The position numbers and the translations under genes were made by a program. A stretch of 64,000 nt of DNA. Source: UBA8437 sp963582065. GTDB taxonomy: Bacteria; Planctomycetota; Planctomycetia; Planctomycetales; Planctomycetaceae. The notes under the pieces were generated by a model, which made no database searches, was not told the DNA's origin, and saw only the letters and a list, made by a program, of their open reading frames with translations. How positions within the stretch are numbered: the first letter of the stretch is position 1; every line of letters starts with the position of its first letter. The DNA lies in the NCBI GenBank assembly GCA_963582065.1, contig CAUZRQ010000018.1, positions 1 to 64,000 on the forward strand, given 5' to 3'. Shown piece after piece: positions 1 through 8,701 of this stretch.

Positions 1-602
1 AGCAGTACGAAGCCCTCATCGGCCTGTGGGAAGATCTTGAAGAGTCCATCCAGCATTCGGGTGAGGACTTCGTCGAATTCGAGCACCTGCCCGAGGCTCT
101 TGGAGATTTCCAGCACCGCCTGCAGCTTTGCTTCGGGGTCGGCCACGACCTGGTCACGACCGACCGAGACCATGCTGAGCTTGGAGACGATCGAGGAGGA
201 ACCGGAGTCGTCGTCGACCGGTTCGACGCCGACGGCGAAGTAGCGGCTGTTGTCGCTGTCGGCTTCGACAAGTCCCTGGCGAAGGGCCTTGGTTTTCGGC
301 GGAGGATCGGGCCGTTGCTCGTGGAACTGAAACTCGAAGTCACACAGGGTGATCGAGTCATTTTCCCGGAGTTCGGTCGGCTGGTCGACCGGGCGGCCGT
401 TGATCAGCGTTCCGTTTCGGCTCTTGAGATCTTCGAGGAAGAAGTGTCCGTGGCTTTCGAGGATCTGCGCGTGGTGCCGACTGACCGCCTCGTTGTCGAG
501 CACGATCTGGCTGTTGGGATGCCGTCCCAAGACGGTCCGCTCGCCGTCGAGCTCAAGCAGGTTCCAGGGGACGTCTCCCCGTCGAGAGGTGAGATAAGCC
601 AA
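1..602 (-). CDS. FHA-GAF domain signalling protein (3' part outside window)
   Basis: The visible ~200 residues begin with a forkhead-associated domain: an LGRH motif, then SRHHAQIL and a later SRNGTLING motif, the usual FHA phosphothreonine-binding loops. After a linker, a segment rich in hydrophobics (QAVLEISKSLGQ onward) looks like the start of a GAF domain. FHA domains bind phosphothreonine peptides, so a partner phosphorylated by the Ser/Thr kinase immediately upstream on the same strand is likely. An in-frame TGA lies about 20 codons upstream of the FHA motif and no ATG intervenes, so I chose the TTG at 602-600; that start is uncertain. The gene runs off the left edge, so its output domain (GGDEF, phosphatase, HTH or other) is unknown. 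Confidence 0.8.
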   Translation of the reverse strand, partial: MAYLTSRRGDVPWNLLELDGERTVLGRHPNSQIVLDNEAVSRHHAQILESHGHFFLEDLKSRNGTLINGRPVDQPTELRENDSITLCDFEFQFHEQRPDPPPKTKALRQGLVEADSDNSRYFAVGVEPVDDDSGSSSIVSKLSMVSVGRDQVVADPEAKLQAVLEISKSLGQVLEFDEVLTRMLDGLFKIFPQADEGFVL

Positions 603-687
603 GGTTGGGATTCCCGTTGGGCCGGCTGGCCCGCCGCGGCAGTCAATCGACTCCGACGGTCATCATACGGACGGTCCGCCCGGACGG

Positions 688-2358
688 TCAATTCGCCTCG
701 GGGTCGATTGCCGGCCTTTCGTTGCGAAAGAAATCCTCCAGCCCTCGCTGGATCTCCAGGTCGGATTGCTCTCGGTTGCGGCTGATCGTGTCTCGGATCA
801 GCTGTTCCATTTCGGGGTTGAGGTAGTCGCGGACCGAGAACAGGTGCACGGCGATGATGTCCTGGGATTCTCCGAAATGGCCGTCATAGCTGGCGATGAC
901 GGCTCGACCAGCCAGACCACTGGCGACCAGGTCGGGTTCGGTTTCCCCGGCCAGGACGAGTTCTTCGAAGATCGGACGCGCCTCGTCAATCCTCAGGCTT
1001 CTCAGGTGGTGCACCGCCAGTCGAAGCTTGGCCCGGTTGACGAACAGTGTCTCGTCGGGGTGTCGTTTGATCACCGCCTGCCACGCTTCCGCACTGTCGA
1101 CCATCATGGCGTAGAAGAACTGCTTTTCGACGTTGGCTTCCTGGGGCACCTGGCTTTCGAGTGGTGGATCGGACTCGAGCGGTCCGGGTGGCCGGGCCAG
1201 CAGCGAGACACCACCGGCGACCAACGCGGACAGCAGGCAGACGGTGGGCCACACCAACCATCTCTGCTGTTGCCGCCAGTCGATCTCCGGGAGCAGGTCG
1301 AGCACTTTCGACCATGCGGACGTCGGTGGTTCGTAGTCGATCCAGTCGGCCTCGGCTCCCCCGCGACCGCTGCCCAGTCTCCGCTGCACCGCATCGAGTT
1401 CTTCGAGCAGTGTCGAAGCGTCGGGCAGGCGGTCGTCGGGTTGCTTGGCCATCATGCGGTGGACCAGTTCGCACAGCCGCCGGGGCAAGTCGGTCCGCTG
1501 TTCGATCAGGGAGTCGGGGGCCTTGTTGACGTGCTGGACGGCGACGCTGATGGCCGTCTCACCCCGGAATGGCGGTCGGCCGGCCAACAGGTGGTAGCAG
1601 GTGACGCCCAGCGAGTAGATGTCGCTGCGGTGATCGACCCGCGATCCGTTGACCTGCTCGGGACTCATGTACAACGGAGTCCCCATGGTGGTGCCGACCT
1701 GAGTCAGCGTCAGGTTGGTGTGCTCGGCTTCGCGGTTGAGCTGGGCCAGGCCGAAGTCGGTCACTTTCACCACGCCCTGTCGCGTCAGCAGGATGTTTTC
1801 CGGCTTGATGTCCCGATGCACGATGCCCGCTTCGGCAGCCGCCGTCAGCGCCAAGGCGACCTGGCGAATGATGTGCACGGCAACCGCGGCTTCGGGGGGA
1901 CCCTTGCGGTTGAGGAACTCCCGGAGATTGACGCCCTGGACGTATTCCTGGGCGATGTAGTGCAGTCCGTCCTGTTCGCCGACACTGAACACCTGGACGA
2001 TGTTGTTGTGGTTGAGCCCGGCTGCGGCGGTGGCTTCGCGGGCGAACCGTTCGAGGTAGGTGTCGTCAGCCAGCAGATCGGGGCGGAGCACCTTCAGGGC
2101 GACCTTGCGGTTCAGCGAGATCTGTTCGGCCAGGTAGACGTTGGCCATGCCGCCGCTGCCGAGGACCCGCAGCAGGTGGAAATCTCCCAGCGTCGATCCG
2201 CCCAGGTTGGTGGGATCCACCGGGGCGTCGGACGGAGGCTCAGGGCGGACGTCACTCGATGACGAATCGACTGAGAACCCGCTGTCGTCATCGGAGTGGA
2301 GTTCGCCGGTGTCCCCCGTCGGCTCCGAGGGCGGATCGTTGTCGGGGGAAATTGGCAT
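688..2358 (-). CDS. Transmembrane Ser/Thr protein kinase (PknB/Hanks type)
   Basis: A 556-residue Hanks-type kinase. An acidic, Pro-rich N-terminus of about 55 residues is followed by the kinase domain: glycine loop GSGGMANVY near 67-75, ATP lysine K89, catalytic HRDIKPEN at 181-188, DFG at 201-203, and SPE at 232-234 in place of APE. All key residues are present, so it should be active. A single membrane span lies at about 367-388. The remaining ~168 residues would be outside the cytoplasmic membrane and have a helical, TPR-like character. The FHA protein follows on the same strand after 85 nt and is a plausible phospho-reader or substrate. The substrate is unknown. Confidence 0.95.
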   Translation of the reverse strand: MPISPDNDPPSEPTGDTGELHSDDDSGFSVDSSSSDVRPEPPSDAPVDPTNLGGSTLGDFHLLRVLGSGGMANVYLAEQISLNRKVALKVLRPDLLADDTYLERFAREATAAAGLNHNNIVQVFSVGEQDGLHYIAQEYVQGVNLREFLNRKGPPEAAVAVHIIRQVALALTAAAEAGIVHRDIKPENILLTRQGVVKVTDFGLAQLNREAEHTNLTLTQVGTTMGTPLYMSPEQVNGSRVDHRSDIYSLGVTCYHLLAGRPPFRGETAISVAVQHVNKAPDSLIEQRTDLPRRLCELVHRMMAKQPDDRLPDASTLLEELDAVQRRLGSGRGGAEADWIDYEPPTSAWSKVLDLLPEIDWRQQQRWLVWPTVCLLSALVAGGVSLLARPPGPLESDPPLESQVPQEANVEKQFFYAMMVDSAEAWQAVIKRHPDETLFVNRAKLRLAVHHLRSLRIDEARPIFEELVLAGETEPDLVASGLAGRAVIASYDGHFGESQDIIAVHLFSVRDYLNPEMEQLIRDTISRNREQSDLEIQRGLEDFFRNERPAIDPEAN

Positions 2359-2391
2359 GGCGGGGGTCTTGTCGCGGGGTCCAGTCCCCCG

Positions 2392-2421
2392 ATCATACGA
2401 TGCCCGTCAAACGACTGCCAA
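2392..2421 (-). promoter_or_regulatory. Candidate sigma-70 promoter for the first kinase
   Basis: On the minus strand, TTGGCA is followed after 18 nt by TATGAT, 33 nt upstream of the kinase ATG. Spacing and hexamers fit a vegetative promoter, but it was found by eye only. Confidence 0.45.
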
Positions 2422-2464
2422 GGTCCTCTCGTGCGGTTTGGTTTCTCGACTCACCAGCGGTGGC

Positions 2465-2472
2465 TAGACTGG
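2465..2472 (+). promoter_or_regulatory. TAGACTGG, candidate -10 element of the MoxR-like gene
   Basis: TAGACT followed by GG, 47 nt before the ATG of the AAA+ gene. The same octamer pattern TAGANTGG occurs upstream of three other plus-strand genes in this window (11714, 22655, 50245). No convincing -35 box is visible here. Confidence 0.3.
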
Positions 2473-2517
2473 ACCGGTTGATTTCCACCCCTCGATTCCC
2501 GCCAGGCTGGCTTTGAA

Positions 2518-3957
2518 ATGACCGATCTCCCTCGCAATCTCGGCGAACTCCGAGCCAGTGGCTACCAGTCTCGAAGTGTCAAGGACGAGATGCGTGCCAA
2601 CCTGCTGATGCGGCTGGCCGAGGGCAGCCCGTTGTTTCCCGGGATCCTGGGTTACGACGAGACGGTGATCCCCCAGGTCCAGAACGCCGTGCTCTCGCGC
2701 CACGACATGCTCTTCCTCGGGTTGAGGGGACAGGGCAAGACGCGGATGCTGAGGCTGCTGGTCGAGCTGCTCGACGAGACGATTCCGGTGGTGGTGGGTT
2801 CGGAGATCCACGACGATCCACTGCGGCCCCTCTCGAAGTTCGCCCGCGAGCGGGTGACTGCTGAGGGCGACGGGTGTCCGGTGGAGTGGATCGGTCGGTC
2901 GGACCGGTACAATGAGAAGCTGGCCACCCCGGACGTGACGATCGCGGATCTGATCGGCGAGATCGACTTGATCAAGCACGCCGAGGGCCAGCATCTCTCC
3001 AGCGAAGACGTTCTGCACTTCGGCCTGGTGCCCCGGAGCCATCGCGGCATCTTCTGCATGAATGAACTGCCGGACCTGAGCCCCAAGATCCAGGTCGGGT
3101 TGTTCAACGTGCTCGAGGAACGTGATGTGCAGATCCGCGGGTTTCCCGTCCGGTTGGAACTGGACCTGTGCATGGTCTTCAGTGCCAATCCCGAGGACTA
3201 CACCAATCGCGGTCGGCTGGTGACCCCCTTGAAGGACCGCATCGGCAGTGTGATCCGCACCCACTATCCGCTGACGCGCGAGATCGGTGTGAGGATCACC
3301 GAGGAGAACGCGTGGGTGGATCGCGACGGTTCAATCGACGTGGTCGTGCCGGGTTGGATCAAGGAGATGGTCGAGGAGATCGCTCGGTTGGCTCGGAGCA
3401 GTCCTCACGTCAATCAGCAGTCGGGTGTCAGCGTTCGGATGTCGATCGCCAACATGGAGAACGCGATCTCGAACGCCGAACGGCGGGCGGCGGTGCTGGG
3501 CCAGGCCGCGGCCGTCGTGCGGGTCAGTGACCTGGTCGCCCTGCGGGCGAGTTCGCGGGGGAAGATGGAACTGAACATGACAGAGGAGCCGGGTGAGGAA
3601 GACGGGTTGGTGGCCCGGTTGGCCGAGGAGGCCGTGCGAAATGTCTTCGACGCCGGGTTGAAGACTGGCCAATTCCGTGACGTGGTCGAGCATTTTGAGA
3701 CTGGCGAACCGGTCGCCGTCGGCGACGACGTGCCGGCCGGCGAACTGCTCGAGCGGCTCGAGGCGATTCCGAGTTTCGTGGGTCGACTCGATGAGCTCCT
3801 GGCTCGTCTCGACCCCGATCTCGAAGCATCGCTCGGCGACGATTCGACACGCCAGTCCGCTCGGGCCAGCGTCGCCGAATTCGTGCTCGAGGCGTTGCAC
3901 TGCCACAACCGGCTGAACAAGTCGACCCATTCGGGACAGTCGAAGTACGGCCTGTAG
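2518..3957 (+). CDS. MoxR/magnesium-chelatase-like AAA+ ATPase
   Basis: A 479-residue AAA+ protein. The Walker A motif GLRGQGKT is at 68-75, a Walker-B-like stretch (GIFCMNELPD) at 177-186, and a sensor-1 region (FSANPEDYTN) at 221-230. The helix-2 insert expected of the MoxR/ChlI clade lies between these. The C-terminal third is helical with a charged lid region. Proteins of this group act as chaperone-like ATPases, often with a von Willebrand factor A partner. No VWA gene is adjacent here, so a partner would be elsewhere. It is divergent from the kinase gene and followed by a hairpin terminator. In the Walker B-like motif the usual DE reads NE, which is odd for an active ATPase and should be checked by alignment. 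Confidence 0.88.
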   Translation: MTDLPRNLGELRASGYQSRSVKDEMRANLLMRLAEGSPLFPGILGYDETVIPQVQNAVLSRHDMLFLGLRGQGKTRMLRLLVELLDETIPVVVGSEIHDDPLRPLSKFARERVTAEGDGCPVEWIGRSDRYNEKLATPDVTIADLIGEIDLIKHAEGQHLSSEDVLHFGLVPRSHRGIFCMNELPDLSPKIQVGLFNVLEERDVQIRGFPVRLELDLCMVFSANPEDYTNRGRLVTPLKDRIGSVIRTHYPLTREIGVRITEENAWVDRDGSIDVVVPGWIKEMVEEIARLARSSPHVNQQSGVSVRMSIANMENAISNAERRAAVLGQAAAVVRVSDLVALRASSRGKMELNMTEEPGEEDGLVARLAEEAVRNVFDAGLKTGQFRDVVEHFETGEPVAVGDDVPAGELLERLEAIPSFVGRLDELLARLDPDLEASLGDDSTRQSARASVAEFVLEALHCHNRLNKSTHSGQSKYGL

Positions 3958-3996
3958 TTCAACGTGTTGAGGGGCTTGTCGGCTGGTGCCGGGCGG

Positions 3997-4025
3997 GTCG
4001 GCCTGGAAGCCGACGGCCCGGTTTT
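3997..4025 (+). terminator. Candidate intrinsic terminator after the AAA+ gene
   Basis: The inverted repeat GTCGGC/GCCGAC (3997-4002 and 4009-4014) with a 6-nt loop is followed 7 nt later by TTTT (4022-4025). It lies about 40 nt past the AAA+ stop codon. The stem is short and the T-run weak. Confidence 0.45.
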
Positions 4026-4159
4026 CTGTCTTGCGGCCTCTGCTCGAAGCGCATTACCCTGAAGGCCGACCGATGCTGGCGGGCGGGCCGGCGGAGGGGG
4101 ACGCGGAACCTGGAGACTCGTCCGTGTCCCGACGACTCCCCTGATGGGATGACCCGGCC

Positions 4160-7100
4160 ATGCCCGCGATGGACCTCGGCCAGTTCCTCGATCGCCTCGA
4201 ACGCAGCAACTTGCTGACGCGCGATGACCTCGATGCGTTGCACGCCGAAATCGATCTGGTTCGTTATGTCGTGCAGGTCGAACCACTCGGACGCAAGCTG
4301 GTGCGGCGCGGCCAGTTGACCGGCTGGCAGGTGCAGCGACTGTTCTCCGGACGCGATGACTTCCAGTTGGGCAGTTACCGGCTGCTGGACCTGCTTGGAC
4401 GCGGTGGCATGGGGACCGTGTTCAAGGCCGAACACGTGGTGCTCGGCCGCGTGGTCGCCGTGAAGGTGATGGCGAGGCAACTGGTCAAGAACGCCAAGCA
4501 CGTCGCTCGGTTCCAGCAGGAAATCCAGGCAGCCGCGGCGATCGATCATCCCAACGTCGTGAGAGCGATCGATGCCGAGAGCGACGGGGACAACCACTTC
4601 CTGGTGATGGAGTATGTCGACGGGGCCGACCTGGGTTCGGTGGCCGACCGCCGCGGACGCCTGGGGATCGGCGAGGCGTGCGAGTTCGTCCGGCAGGCGG
4701 CCCTGGGACTGGCGGCGGCTCACCAGCGCGGGTTGGTGCACCGCGACCTGAAACCGTCGAACCTGATGCTGAGCTGGACCAGCGACGACCGACCTCAGGT
4801 GAAGATCCTCGACATGGGCCTGGCCCGCTTTGTCGGATCCGAACAGACCGAGGGCAGCCTGACCAAGACCGGACAGATGATGGGGACGCCCGACTACATG
4901 TCCCCCGAACAGGCCTGGGACACAAAGGCGGTGGACATCCGCGGTGACATCTACAGCCTGGGGTGCACGCTGTTCCGTTTCCTGGTCGGGTCTCCCCCGT
5001 TCCAGGGTGAGAACCCGTTCCAGACGCTGATGGTTCGCACCACGCTCGAAGCCCCCGCCGCCAGATCGCTCGCCCCCGACATCCCCGAGGAACTCGACAC
5101 CGTCATCACCCGCATGCTGCGACGAGATGTCGCGGAACGGTTTCAGGATCCTCGAGAGCTCGCGGAAGCCCTCGGTCGGTTCGCCAATCCGCCGTCGAGG
5201 TTCGAGGTCGAAAAGACCCCGTCTGTCGAACCGGCCACGTCACTGACATGGACCGACGCCACCGATCAGCCGACCCAGGTTGCCGGAGCCAGTCTCGACC
5301 AGTTCCTCGACTCGGTCAGGCCGTCGGTTTCGGTTGAGACAACCGGCGGGGCGGCAACCGATGTGCCACCTGTCCGTCGGTACGCACCGATCGCCGGCGT
5401 GGTGGTTGCGGTGCTGGCGTTGGTCGCGGTCTGGCGGATGTTCTCCGCGCCCGGTCGGCCGCCGGCCGACCCGTCGGTCACGGCCGTCGGTCAGCCGGTT
5501 GACCCGTCGAGTGTCGTCAGGCACCCCGAGCAGTCGATCGACGAAGAGCAGCCGTTCGAACTGGACCTGCTGGGACCCTCGCATCCGTTGGCCGGCCAAC
5601 TGGAGGACCCGCAGCTGGAGTTCCGTGTCCGTCCCGGTGGTCCCGACGGCGTGTCGGTCGATCGTCGTGGACGGTTGACGTGGACTCCGGACGAGGGCCA
5701 GGGGCCGGGGCGACACACGGTTGTTGTCGAAAGCCGCTCCGCGGCCGGGGCCGACTGGCATGCGGCGGCCGAGGCGGTGCTGCGGGTCCGCGAGGTCGAC
5801 CGCCCGCCGCACCTGGAATCCCCGGGACGACACGAGATCGACGAGTTGAAGGAACTCGAGATCCGCTTGGCCGCGACCGATCCCGACCGTCCCGCCAATC
5901 TCATCGAGTACACGCTGGGCAACGATGCTCCCAAGGGAATGGTCGTCGATCGCCGCACCGGCCGGTTGACCTGGACACCGACCGAGGCCCAGGGGCCGGG
6001 GGAATTTCAGGTCACCGTGCAGGCGACGGCCTACGATTCGGAGGTGATCGATCCGGTGCGTCAGCGGGTCGAGTCGACGCTTGTGGTGAGCGTGGCCGAG
6101 GTGGATCAGCCGCCCCGGTTGCGGGTGATCCCGTCGCTGTCGATGCGAGTCGGTCAGCGTCTGCAATTGCGGGTCCGCGCCGACGATCTCGACGAGCCCC
6201 CCGGAGCGGTCCGCTTCAGTCTCCAGGGCCAGGTTCCCGCCGGGGCCTCGATCAATCCCACCACCGGAATTTTCTCGTGGGCCCCGCGGAAATCACATGC
6301 TCGGGCGTGGCGGTTCCGGATCCGTGCCGCTTCGGCCGAGAACGACGAGTTGTTCAACGAGGGCTTGTTGCTGCTCAACGTACGGCCGCCACGAGTGACA
6401 TCCCGGGGCGAAGCTGTTCCGACCGTTGCGGACCGCACTGCGGCGACCGCCGATGTACGTGACGTCTACAGGCCGTTGCTCTCACAGGCTCGCACGCCGC
6501 TGGCGCGTTCGCGGTTGGCCATGGACATCGTCGAACAGGCCCGCGAGACCGGCGATTCGGCCCGAGCCCACGCCCTGTTCGAGTTGGCTCACCAGACCGC
6601 GCTGCGGGCCCGCCAGACGGCGGTGGCCCTGGAGGTCGTCCGGGCGTGGCGGCAGCGGTTCCAGATCGACCTGGTCGCCAACACGTTGATGTCCTTCAAG
6701 GTGCTCAACCTCAAGGATCTCGATTCCGCCATACGGAATGAGATCAGCGAGGAGGCGTTGCGGGCGTTCGTTCCGGCGGTCAACGCCGGGCGGCTTGCCG
6801 AGGCCGGGCAGTTGCTGGGACACGCCCTCGGATCGGTTCGGGGAGACCCCGGCGAGATGGCTCGGCTCAAGAACGCCACGGGATTGCTCGAACAGATCTC
6901 GGCCGAGAACACCGGCGAGGCGGAGCAGAAGCTGAAACTGACTCCCAAGGGCAAAGTCGCCCTGGGCGGCCTGGACAAGTTGCTCAAGCGGATCCGTTTT
7001 GCCCCCCTGTTTCGTGATGCGGCGAAACTGAGTTTCGTGCAGCACAGCGGCGACGACCTGGAAGATCTCGGCCGTTCACTGTGGGTTATCTCCGGTGGCG

Positions 7101-7555
7101 ACATCCGGCTCGAGACTCCCGCCCGGGCCGGGGCCAGCGGTTTCTGGGACAAGTCGGCTCCGTTGAAGAACTTCCGTCTGCGGGCGCGACTGTCGGCTGA
7201 CACCACCACGGGATCGTTGTTGATCGGCGGTCCGGCCAGTGGGCGGTTCGATGGACTTCAACTGGAATTCGCTCCCAGCCGCTTCTGCCAGCTCTATCAC
7301 CGTGGCTCTCGGATGGCCGTCGCCAGCCCGAAACGGACGCCCCCACGAAGCCCGCTCGGGTGGGACCGGCTGGAACTGTTCGTCCGAGACGGTCACGTCA
7401 TTGTGCGGCTCAACGGCCAGGCACTGGTCGATTCGGACGTCCCCGGGATGCTCGACGGGTTTCTCGGCCTGGATGCCCGATTGCTGCCGGACGGTCAGCC
7501 GGTGGCGCGGTTGAGACTGCTCCGGGTGCGGGTTCGGGTGGAGCAGGAGCGCTAG
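4160..7555 (+). CDS. Large membrane Ser/Thr kinase with Ig-like (He_PIG/cadherin-like) extracytoplasmic repeats
   Basis: A 1131-residue protein. An N-terminal ~70-residue helical segment precedes the kinase domain: GRGGMGTVF near 80-88, HRDLKP at 195-200, and DMG at 218-220 where DFG is usual. SPE follows at 248-250. One membrane span lies at 409-428. Outside it are three repeats, each ending in a RLTWTP-like motif (VDRRGRLTWTP, RTGRLTWTP and TGIFSWAP), the signature of putative-Ig He_PIG domains. A helical region and a C-terminal beta-rich domain (about 940-1131), resembling LamG or DUF1080 folds, complete it. The repeats suggest sensing or binding of an extracellular ligand or protein. The start could also be the ATG three codons later. 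It overlaps the convergent aminotransferase by 4 nt. Confidence 0.92.
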   Translation: MPAMDLGQFLDRLERSNLLTRDDLDALHAEIDLVRYVVQVEPLGRKLVRRGQLTGWQVQRLFSGRDDFQLGSYRLLDLLGRGGMGTVFKAEHVVLGRVVAVKVMARQLVKNAKHVARFQQEIQAAAAIDHPNVVRAIDAESDGDNHFLVMEYVDGADLGSVADRRGRLGIGEACEFVRQAALGLAAAHQRGLVHRDLKPSNLMLSWTSDDRPQVKILDMGLARFVGSEQTEGSLTKTGQMMGTPDYMSPEQAWDTKAVDIRGDIYSLGCTLFRFLVGSPPFQGENPFQTLMVRTTLEAPAARSLAPDIPEELDTVITRMLRRDVAERFQDPRELAEALGRFANPPSRFEVEKTPSVEPATSLTWTDATDQPTQVAGASLDQFLDSVRPSVSVETTGGAATDVPPVRRYAPIAGVVVAVLALVAVWRMFSAPGRPPADPSVTAVGQPVDPSSVVRHPEQSIDEEQPFELDLLGPSHPLAGQLEDPQLEFRVRPGGPDGVSVDRRGRLTWTPDEGQGPGRHTVVVESRSAAGADWHAAAEAVLRVREVDRPPHLESPGRHEIDELKELEIRLAATDPDRPANLIEYTLGNDAPKGMVVDRRTGRLTWTPTEAQGPGEFQVTVQATAYDSEVIDPVRQRVESTLVVSVAEVDQPPRLRVIPSLSMRVGQRLQLRVRADDLDEPPGAVRFSLQGQVPAGASINPTTGIFSWAPRKSHARAWRFRIRAASAENDELFNEGLLLLNVRPPRVTSRGEAVPTVADRTAATADVRDVYRPLLSQARTPLARSRLAMDIVEQARETGDSARAHALFELAHQTALRARQTAVALEVVRAWRQRFQIDLVANTLMSFKVLNLKDLDSAIRNEISEEALRAFVPAVNAGRLAEAGQLLGHALGSVRGDPGEMARLKNATGLLEQISAENTGEAEQKLKLTPKGKVALGGLDKLLKRIRFAPLFRDAAKLSFVQHSGDDLEDLGRSLWVISGGDIRLETPARAGASGFWDKSAPLKNFRLRARLSADTTTGSLLIGGPASGRFDGLQLEFAPSRFCQLYHRGSRMAVASPKRTPPRSPLGWDRLELFVRDGHVIVRLNGQALVDSDVPGMLDGFLGLDARLLPDGQPVARLRLLRVRVRVEQER

Positions 7556-8685
7556 GGCTGCCTGGCCAACTCGATCAGCAGGTCCGCTCCCGCCTCCAGC
7601 GTCTGGTCGTCGACGGCAAACGACACGCGGATGTGAGAGTCGCTGCGGCTGAAGACCGATCCGGGGACGATCAGCAGTCCGCGCTCGATCGCCCGGTGTA
7701 CGAAGTCGGTTCCGTTCCCGCCGGGCGTTTCCAGGAACAGGTAGAAAGCACCAGCACCGCCGCCGACTTCGAAGTGTCCCGAGAGCCGTTCGACCAGGCG
7801 ATCCCGTTTCCTGCGGTAGTCGTCGACGTGCTCGCTGATGTCGACCCCCAGTGCGGTCACCCCCGCCCACTGCACCGGGTGGGGTGCACAGACGAAGGTG
7901 AACTGCTGCAACTTGATCATCTGCTCGATGATCTCTTCGGGGCCGTGGGCGAAACCGAGTCGCCAGCCGGTCATCGAGTGCGACTTGCTGAACCCGTCGA
8001 TCACCAGCGTCGCGGGGTTGGTCGATGCCGGTGAATGAAACGGCCGGTCATAGCAGAATCGGCTGTAGATCTCGTCGCTGATCAACGCGACGTCGTTTTC
8101 GCCGGCCAGCCGGGCCAGCGCATCGATTGTCCCGGGGTCGTCCATGGCCCCGGTGGGGTTGCCCGGCGAGTTGTAGACGATGGCCTTGGTGCGGTCGGTG
8201 ATCGCGGCAGCGACGCGGTCGACGTCGACACGAAAGTCGGGGTAGGTGTCGACGGTGACGGCGGTGCCGCCGGCCAGGGTGACCAGGTGCTGGTACATCA
8301 TGAAGCCGGGGTCGAAAAGGATCACCTCGTCACCCGGCTCGACCATGCAGCACAGTGCCAGCACCAGTCCGCCGCTGGTGCCACTGGTGACCATCACGTG
8401 GCGGTTGTCGTGCTGGTAGCGTGAGTCGATCCTCTGCTGCAGGGCCTCGCGAAGCGGCGGGATGCCCGGCGAAGGGCTGTAGCCGTTGTGTCCATCCTCG
8501 ACCGCGTTGGCCAGGGCGCGTCGGACCGGCTCGGGGGTCGGGAAGTGAGGTTGCCCGATGCTGAGGTCGATCGTCTGGTCCAATCCGGCAGCGAGGTCGA
8601 AGATGCGACGAATGCCCGACGCATCGATGTGGTGCATGCGGTCGGCGATCCAGCTGCCGGGGCCGAGGTGGTCTGGTTGGGGCAT
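7552..8685 (-). CDS. Class I/II PLP-dependent aminotransferase
   Basis: A 377-residue aspartate-aminotransferase-fold enzyme. Visible motifs are NSPGNPTG at 172-179, SDEIY at 203-207, and the Schiff-base lysine K234 in GFSKSHSMTGWR, followed by the phosphate-binding arginine of WRLGF. The N-terminus (SIGQPHFPTP) matches subgroup I-gamma enzymes acting on aspartate or aromatic/branched amino acids. The amino-donor specificity cannot be read from sequence. It is downstream of the phosphohexomutase-like gene with a 16-nt gap and is probably co-transcribed with it. Confidence 0.93.
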   Translation of the reverse strand: MPQPDHLGPGSWIADRMHHIDASGIRRIFDLAAGLDQTIDLSIGQPHFPTPEPVRRALANAVEDGHNGYSPSPGIPPLREALQQRIDSRYQHDNRHVMVTSGTSGGLVLALCCMVEPGDEVILFDPGFMMYQHLVTLAGGTAVTVDTYPDFRVDVDRVAAAITDRTKAIVYNSPGNPTGAMDDPGTIDALARLAGENDVALISDEIYSRFCYDRPFHSPASTNPATLVIDGFSKSHSMTGWRLGFAHGPEEIIEQMIKLQQFTFVCAPHPVQWAGVTALGVDISEHVDDYRRKRDRLVERLSGHFEVGGGAGAFYLFLETPGGNGTDFVHRAIERGLLIVPGSVFSRSDSHIRVSFAVDDQTLEAGADLLIELARQP

Positions 8686-8701
8686 GGCACCGGGTCGCGC
8701 G

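Noticed and set aside
766..2262. Long 498-codon plus-strand open frame opposite the first kinase
   Set aside because: It is antisense to a clear Hanks kinase; long opposite frames are usual in DNA of this GC content and its translation has no domain.
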